Origin: UMGS172 sp045578845
GTDB lineage: Bacteria; Bacillota; Clostridia; Oscillospirales; Acutalibacteraceae
Assembly (NCBI GenBank): GCA_045578845.1
Contig: JAZNLA010000022.1
Coordinates: 1-64,000, forward strand
Direction: 5' to 3'
Length of the DNA stretch: 64,000 bases
Shown: piece by piece, positions 60,061 through 64,000 of the stretch
Layout: the number at the start of each line of letters is the position of its first letter
Numbering within the stretch: the stretch's first letter is position 1
The notes under the pieces: model-generated
Told to the model about the DNA's origin: nothing
Seen by the model: the letters and a program-made list of their open reading frames with translations, nothing else
Databases searched by the model: none
Translations under genes and position numbers: made by a program

Positions 60061-60201
60061 TGTCCTTAAGAACACTCCGCATACGTCGGCAGATTTTTTA
60101 TCCAAGCCGCAGGCTTGGTATATCAACGCCCGAAAGGCGGTATATCATCACGCGTTAGCGTGTATATTCTTGCGGCTTGATGATATATACGGCTTCGCCG
60201 T
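60061..60201. repeat. Hairpin array 2 with TATATCA/TGATATA spacers
   Basis: A boundary motif (60061-60099) is followed by hairpins CCAAGCC-GCA-GGCTTGG (60102-60118), CGCC-CGAAA-GGCG (60127-60139), CACGC-GTTA-GCGTG (60149-60162), a central CTTGCGGCTTG, and ACGGC-TTC-GCCGT (60189-60201). Spacers are TATATCAA, TATATCAT and TATATTCT, then inverted TGATATAT and TGATAAGA. The design is the same as array 1 with a different spacer word, and the boundary motif is shared. Confidence 0.85.
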
Positions 60202-60269
60202 GATAAGATTGCGGGAATTCAAAACCCACAGCCCAAATGCTTAAATAATCTTTATTATGTGGCTTATAC

Positions 60270-60303
60270 AAAAAATCCCCGTTCGTAGGAACGGGGATTT
60301 TTT
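60270..60303 (-). terminator. Terminator of copA
   Basis: 15-bp perfect stem (60270-60284 and 60289-60303) with a 4-nt loop and A/T-rich outer ends. Confidence 0.9.
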
Positions 60304-60338
60304 ACTAAATCTACCCTAAAAACAATCAAAATTACCTT

Positions 60339-60539
60339 TTAAACAACTTTATACCCTGCGTTTTCAACGGCTTTTATTACTGCCATATCATCTGCCTCGT
60401 TTTTAAATACTACCTTTGCAGTGCCGTTTTTGTGACTCGTAATCACAGAGTCCACCCCTGTCACCTGCTCGATAGCATTTTTTACCGCCGCCTCACAGTG
60501 CGGGCACATCATACCCTCTACATTATAAATCTTTTCCAT
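60339..60539 (-). CDS. Possible internal start: free CopZ-like HMA protein (66 aa)
   Basis: Inside copA, in the same frame, AAGGAG (8-9 nt spacing) precedes ATG at 60539. The resulting 66-aa product MEKIYNVEGMMCPHCEAA... would be a complete HMA metallochaperone. The linker ahead (NKKEKLK) has no domain character and reads like a former intergenic space that lost its stop codon. This is an inference; the fused form is also intact. Confidence 0.5.
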   Translation of the reverse strand: MEKIYNVEGMMCPHCEAAVKNAIEQVTGVDSVITSHKNGTAKVVFKNEADDMAVIKAVENAGYKVV

Positions 60540-62792
60540 TTTAAGTTTCTCCTTTTTATTATGGGTTAATTTTAAAAAATTGAGTCTTAACGCATTAGTC
60601 ACAACACAAAAACTCGATAAACTCATAGCCGCCGCACCGAACATCGGGTTTAACGACCAACCGAGAATTTTTGTAAACACACCCGCCGCAAGCGGAATAC
60701 CGATACAGTTATAAACAAACGCCCAAAACAAATTCTCACGTATTATATTAAGTGTTGCTCTGCCAAGTTTTATAGTATCCACAACACCGCTTAAATTACC
60801 TTTCATAAGCACTGCATCGGCACTGTCTATGGCGACATCGGTCCCTGTACCTATCGCTATACCCAAATCGGCCTTAACCAATGCGGGTGCATCATTTATG
60901 CCATCGCCCACCATTGCAACCTTTGATGTTTTACAAAGGTCAGATATAACATCGCCTTTGCCGTTTGGTAAAACGCCCGCAATAATCTCATCTACGCCAA
61001 CCTGTTCACCTATTGCTTTAGCGGTACGCTCATTATCACCCGTAAGCATTATAACCTTTAGTCCCAGCGATTTCATTTCGGCTATTGAGGATTTACTATC
61101 CTCTTTTATTTTATCGGTTACGGCAATAATTCCAAGCAGTTGACCGTCACTTATAAACAATAGCGGTGTTTTACCGTTATCGGAAAACTTTTCACAAGTA
61201 AGCCTTGTATCCTCTGTAACTTCCATAACGGTTTCGGCAAATTTCAAACTGCCGCCCAAAACCTTTTGACCGTTTACTGTTGCGGCAACCCCACTGCCCA
61301 CAAGTGCCTTAAAATCGGTAACAGATAGTAAATCAACACCCAATTCTTCTGCTTTTTTTGTGACCGCTTTTCCAAGCGGGTGCTCACTTTGCGACTCTAA
61401 CGACGCGGCGATTTTTATAAATTCACTGTCACTTGCAAAAACAGACACAATATCGGTGACACTCGGCTCACCCATAGTAATTGTACCTGTTTTATCCAGC
61501 ACAACCGTCTTTATTCTTCCCGCAATTTCAAGTGCCGTAGCAGTTTTAAACAGTACGCCATGCTTAGCACCCATACCGCTGCCCACCATAACTGCAACAG
61601 GCGTTGCAAGTCCCAATGCACAAGGGCAACTGATTACAAGCACCGAAATACCTCTTGCCAAAGCATAGCCCACCGTTTGACCTAAAACAAGCCAAACTAT
61701 TATGGTCACAACGGCTATTGCCATTACTATCGGCACAAATACGCCCGAAACCTTGTCGGCAACCTGGGCTATCGGTGCTTTTGAGCCAACTGCATCACTT
61801 ACGGTTTTTATGATTTGTGAAAGCAAAGTGTCCTCTCCGACACGAACCGCCTTACATCTTATAAAACCCGAAGTGTTAACGGTTGCCGCCGAAACGGTAT
61901 CGCCGACCGACTTATCTTTCGGGTCGCTTTCACCCGTAAGAGCCGATTCGTTAACCGCAGTACGGCCCTCTAACACAACGCCGTCAACCGGTATACTTTC
62001 ACCCGGTTTTACGGTAAAAATATCATTTACAGCAACTTCGTTTGTTAAAACCGTAACCTGCTTACCGTTTCTTTCAACTGTTGCGGTTTTAGGTGCTAAA
62101 TTCACAAGTCCCTTTAAAGCATCGGTTGTTCTGCCCTTTGATACCGACTCTAACAGTTTGCCGACCGTTATAAGAGTAAGTATCATAGCCGCAGACTCAA
62201 AATAAAGTTCATGTAAAAGATGTTCTGCCGCGACAGTTTCACCATTTAAAATTTTATCGGTCATTAAAAACAAAACTGCCGTACTGTAAACAAAAGCCGC
62301 ACCCGAACCTAAAGCCACAAGAGTATCCATATTAGGCGAGCGGTGCAAAACACCTCTTATGCCGCTTACAAAAAACCTTTGATTTATAAACATTACCGCA
62401 ACTGTAAACAACAACTGAATAAATCCTAAAGCCAAAAGATTTTCAGATAACACTATAGGCAACGGGAAACCCCACATCATGTATCCCATCGAAACATACA
62501 TAAGTGAAATTAAAAATACACTCGACCATATAAGCCTTTTTATAAGTTTGGAAGTGTCAGTATCGGTTTTTGTAGATTTTGCGGCATTTTCCGTACCTTT
62601 AAGAGTAGCACCGTATCCCGCCGATGTAACAGCGGCTATAATCTCGCTATCCGAAGCAGTACCATCAACACTCATTGAATTTGTAAGCAAGTTAACCGAG
62701 CACGAAATCACGCCCTCAACCGCCTGCACCGCTTTTTCAACCCTTACACTGCAAGCGGCACAACTCATGCCAGTTACATTAAACTGTTTCAT
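60339..62792 (-). CDS. copA: Copper-type P1B ATPase with C-terminal metal-binding domain
   Basis: An 817-aa exporter. Order: N-terminal HMA domain with GMSCAAC (Cys11, Cys14), eight membrane segments, actuator TGES at about 286-289, CPC at 389-391 in the sixth segment, phosphorylation motif DKTGT at 433-437, SEHPLG, GDGINDAPA, and a second HMA domain at 752-817 with GMMCPHC (Cys763, Cys766). The CPC and double-Cys HMA indicate Cu(I). The C-terminal HMA is preceded by its own ribosome binding site and ATG inside the gene, so a free CopZ-like protein may also be made. Confidence 0.95.
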   Translation of the reverse strand: MKQFNVTGMSCAACSVRVEKAVQAVEGVISCSVNLLTNSMSVDGTASDSEIIAAVTSAGYGATLKGTENAAKSTKTDTDTSKLIKRLIWSSVFLISLMYVSMGYMMWGFPLPIVLSENLLALGFIQLLFTVAVMFINQRFFVSGIRGVLHRSPNMDTLVALGSGAAFVYSTAVLFLMTDKILNGETVAAEHLLHELYFESAAMILTLITVGKLLESVSKGRTTDALKGLVNLAPKTATVERNGKQVTVLTNEVAVNDIFTVKPGESIPVDGVVLEGRTAVNESALTGESDPKDKSVGDTVSAATVNTSGFIRCKAVRVGEDTLLSQIIKTVSDAVGSKAPIAQVADKVSGVFVPIVMAIAVVTIIVWLVLGQTVGYALARGISVLVISCPCALGLATPVAVMVGSGMGAKHGVLFKTATALEIAGRIKTVVLDKTGTITMGEPSVTDIVSVFASDSEFIKIAASLESQSEHPLGKAVTKKAEELGVDLLSVTDFKALVGSGVAATVNGQKVLGGSLKFAETVMEVTEDTRLTCEKFSDNGKTPLLFISDGQLLGIIAVTDKIKEDSKSSIAEMKSLGLKVIMLTGDNERTAKAIGEQVGVDEIIAGVLPNGKGDVISDLCKTSKVAMVGDGINDAPALVKADLGIAIGTGTDVAIDSADAVLMKGNLSGVVDTIKLGRATLNIIRENLFWAFVYNCIGIPLAAGVFTKILGWSLNPMFGAAAMSLSSFCVVTNALRLNFLKLTHNKKEKLKMEKIYNVEGMMCPHCEAAVKNAIEQVTGVDSVITSHKNGTAKVVFKNEADDMAVIKAVENAGYKVV

Positions 62793-62861
62793 TTGAAATT
62801 TCCTTATCTCAAAAATTAAAATTATATTTACATTATTATAATGATTTTCTTTAAATTTAAT

Positions 62862-62889
62862 TTTATACCCGTTTTGTATTGTGTGTCAA
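62862..62889 (-). promoter_or_regulatory. Promoter of copA
   Basis: TTGACA (62884-62889), 16-bp spacer, TATAAA (62862-62867) on the minus strand. No CopY-type TACANNTGTA operator was seen. The remaining leader of about 65 nt is AT-only and unstructured. Confidence 0.7.
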
Positions 62890-62920
62890 GCAACAAATAA
62901 ATCTATTCCTGAAAATACAT

Positions 62921-62948
62921 AAAAAAGCCGCACAAAAATGTGCGGCTT
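62921..62948 (-). terminator. Terminator of rny
   Basis: 10-bp stem AAGCCGCACA / TGTGCGGCTT with a 4-nt loop and TTTTTTATG on the minus strand. Confidence 0.9.
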
Positions 62949-62956
62949 AAAATATA

Positions 62957-64000
62957 CTATTTTGCGTAATCAACTACACGGTTTTCGCGAATAAGGTTAA
63001 CCTTAATCTGACCGGGATAATCAAGATTATTTTCAATTTCCTTAACAATATCACGTGCAACCAAAACCATTTGGTCGTCGCTGATAGCGTCAGGTTTAAT
63101 CATAATTCTGATTTCTCTACCCGCTTGAATAGCAAACGAAGTTTCAACACCGTTAAAGGAATTGGCGATTTCCTCTAACTTTTCAAGACGTTTAATGTAA
63201 CTTTCAATATTTTCTCGTCTTGCACCGGGGCGGGCTGCCGAAATAGCATCAGCGGCTTGTACAAGGCTTGCAATAACGGTTTTTGCCTCCACATCACCAT
63301 GATGAGCATGGATTGCGTGAACAACACCGTCATTTTCCTTATATTTTTTTGCAACCTCAATACCGAGTTGAATATGTGAGCCTTCCTGCTCATGGTCAAT
63401 AGACTTACCTATATCGTGAAGTAAACCGGCACGTTTGGCAAGCGAAACATCTTCACCGAGTTCAGCCGCCATAAGACCTGCCAAATGGCAAACTTCCATA
63501 GAATGGTTAAGCACATTCTGTCCGTAACTTGTTCTGTATTTAAGTCTGCCGAGCAGTTTAATGAGTTCGGGGTGCATGCTGTGAACACCTGACTCAAGCA
63601 AAGCTCTTTCACCCTCCTGCTTAATGGTACGGTCAACCTCGGCTCTTGCCTTTTCAACCGTTTCCTCAATGCGTGCAGGATGAATTCTGCCGTCAACTAT
63701 AAGTTTTTCGAGTGCAATTCTTGCAATCTCACGGCGAACGGGGTCAAAACTCGAAACGGTAATTGCTTCCGGAGTATCATCAATAATAAGGTCAACACCG
63801 GTAGCGGTTTCCAAGGCTCTGATATTTCTACCTTCTCTGCCTATAATTCTGCCCTTCATCTCGTCGTTTGGAAGTGCTACAACTGAAACGGTAGCCTCCG
63901 ACGAATGGTCAGCGGCACAGCGTTGAATGGCTAACGAAATAAGTTCCCGTGCATATAAATCAGCCTCTTCTTTAAACGCCTGCTGATAATCGGAGATTTT
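62957..64000 (-). CDS. rny: Ribonuclease Y (5' part outside the window)
   Basis: RNase Y is a membrane-anchored endoribonuclease that starts mRNA decay in Firmicutes. The visible 347 residues begin in frame at base 64000 with KISDYQQAFKEEADLYAREL and continue through the KH domain (KGRIIGREGRNIRALE) and the HD domain (AGLLHDIGKSIDHEQEGSH). The N-terminal membrane segment and coiled coil are cut off. An internal ATG at 63859 is not the start. With rnj in the same window, both main mRNA-decay nucleases are present. Confidence 0.96.
   Translation of the reverse strand, partial: KISDYQQAFKEEADLYARELISLAIQRCAADHSSEATVSVVALPNDEMKGRIIGREGRNIRALETATGVDLIIDDTPEAITVSSFDPVRREIARIALEKLIVDGRIHPARIEETVEKARAEVDRTIKQEGERALLESGVHSMHPELIKLLGRLKYRTSYGQNVLNHSMEVCHLAGLMAAELGEDVSLAKRAGLLHDIGKSIDHEQEGSHIQLGIEVAKKYKENDGVVHAIHAHHGDVEAKTVIASLVQAADAISAARPGARRENIESYIKRLEKLEEIANSFNGVETSFAIQAGREIRIMIKPDAISDDQMVLVARDIVKEIENNLDYPGQIKVNLIRENRVVDYAK

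Noticed and set aside
58633..60201. CRISPR-like repeat arrays
   Set aside because: The constant units are only 7-9 nt, the variable parts are hairpins rather than unrelated spacers, the constant word is inverted halfway, and no cas genes are present.
7691..63880. Many long open frames antisense to real genes (for example opposite tilS, pyrD, copA and rny)
   Set aside because: They mirror strongly recognised genes, lack ribosome binding sites and have biased Ser/Pro/Thr-rich translations typical of the opposite strand.

Overview
The window looks like chromosome of a low-to-moderate GC, endospore-forming Clostridia-type Firmicute, probably an uncultured gut or rumen lineage near Oscillospiraceae/Ruminococcaceae. 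This rests on gene content: spoIIR, dpaAB, RNase J and RNase Y, a free-standing alpha2-type GlyRS, YerC, DUF1292, DUF6514 and TSCPD proteins, and 6S RNA. Most genes lie on the minus strand. Promoters are of the housekeeping type (TTGACA-N17-TATAAT) and many are clean enough to place. No rRNA, CRISPR array, prophage or complete insertion sequence was seen.

Layout. 1-530: tRNA cluster Val-Asp-Phe-Gly-Cys read leftward from one promoter. 543-13289 (minus): hslO, a methyltransferase and yerC; then a long operon rnj-gdpP-rplI-dnaB-tilS-hpt-ftsH linking RNA decay, c-di-AMP turnover, replication and proteostasis; then gap. 13465-28366: two FAD oxidoreductases, glyS, mgtE behind a leader-peptide 5' region, two lipoproteins, a small HPr-like protein, asparaginase and LOG protein, the pssA-psd phosphatidylethanolamine pathway, and a fused ABC exporter. 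28534-31209: FTR-like protein, MBOAT acyltransferase and DHHW/AlgX-like partner. 31253-40061: pyrimidine operon pyrC-carB-pyrK-pyrD-pyrF-pyrE-pyrB-pyrI, which lacks carA. 40237-41669: dipicolinate synthase. 41672-42621: an unassigned minus-strand RNA gene, DUF1292 and 6S RNA. 42624-50551: thioesterase, DUF6514, then the dnaG-rpoD-TSCPD-unknown-DUF1858-trmK-rqcH-TIM-barrel operon. 50682-57639: yigZ, rpmE, spoIIR, ispE, an Lrp/aminotransferase pair, an SPFH protein behind a manganese riboswitch, hemolysin III and DegV.

57640-60310 is the accessory part and the most unusual. It has CTAC/GTAG palindromes beside an XRE membrane regulator, then tRNA-Ala(CGC). Directly after the tRNA is an array of GC hairpins spaced by AGTTTTATT that turns halfway into AATAAAACT, so the whole array can fold into a tree. 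The array forms the 5' region of a free-standing four-helix-bundle (S23/Avd-type) gene. A second hairpin array with TATATCA/TGATATA spacers lies 1.2 kb away and shares a 39-bp boundary motif with the first, in inverted orientation. Between them, a roughly 220-nt structured RNA with a possible 11-bp loop-to-tail pseudoknot ends in a terminator just ahead of a zinc-ribbon/lipoprotein gene pair. This is my main candidate for an undescribed element.

60339-64000: a copper-type P-ATPase whose C-terminal metal-binding domain carries its own ribosome binding site and start codon, and RNase Y running off the right edge. All functional calls come from reading sequence; no database search was run.
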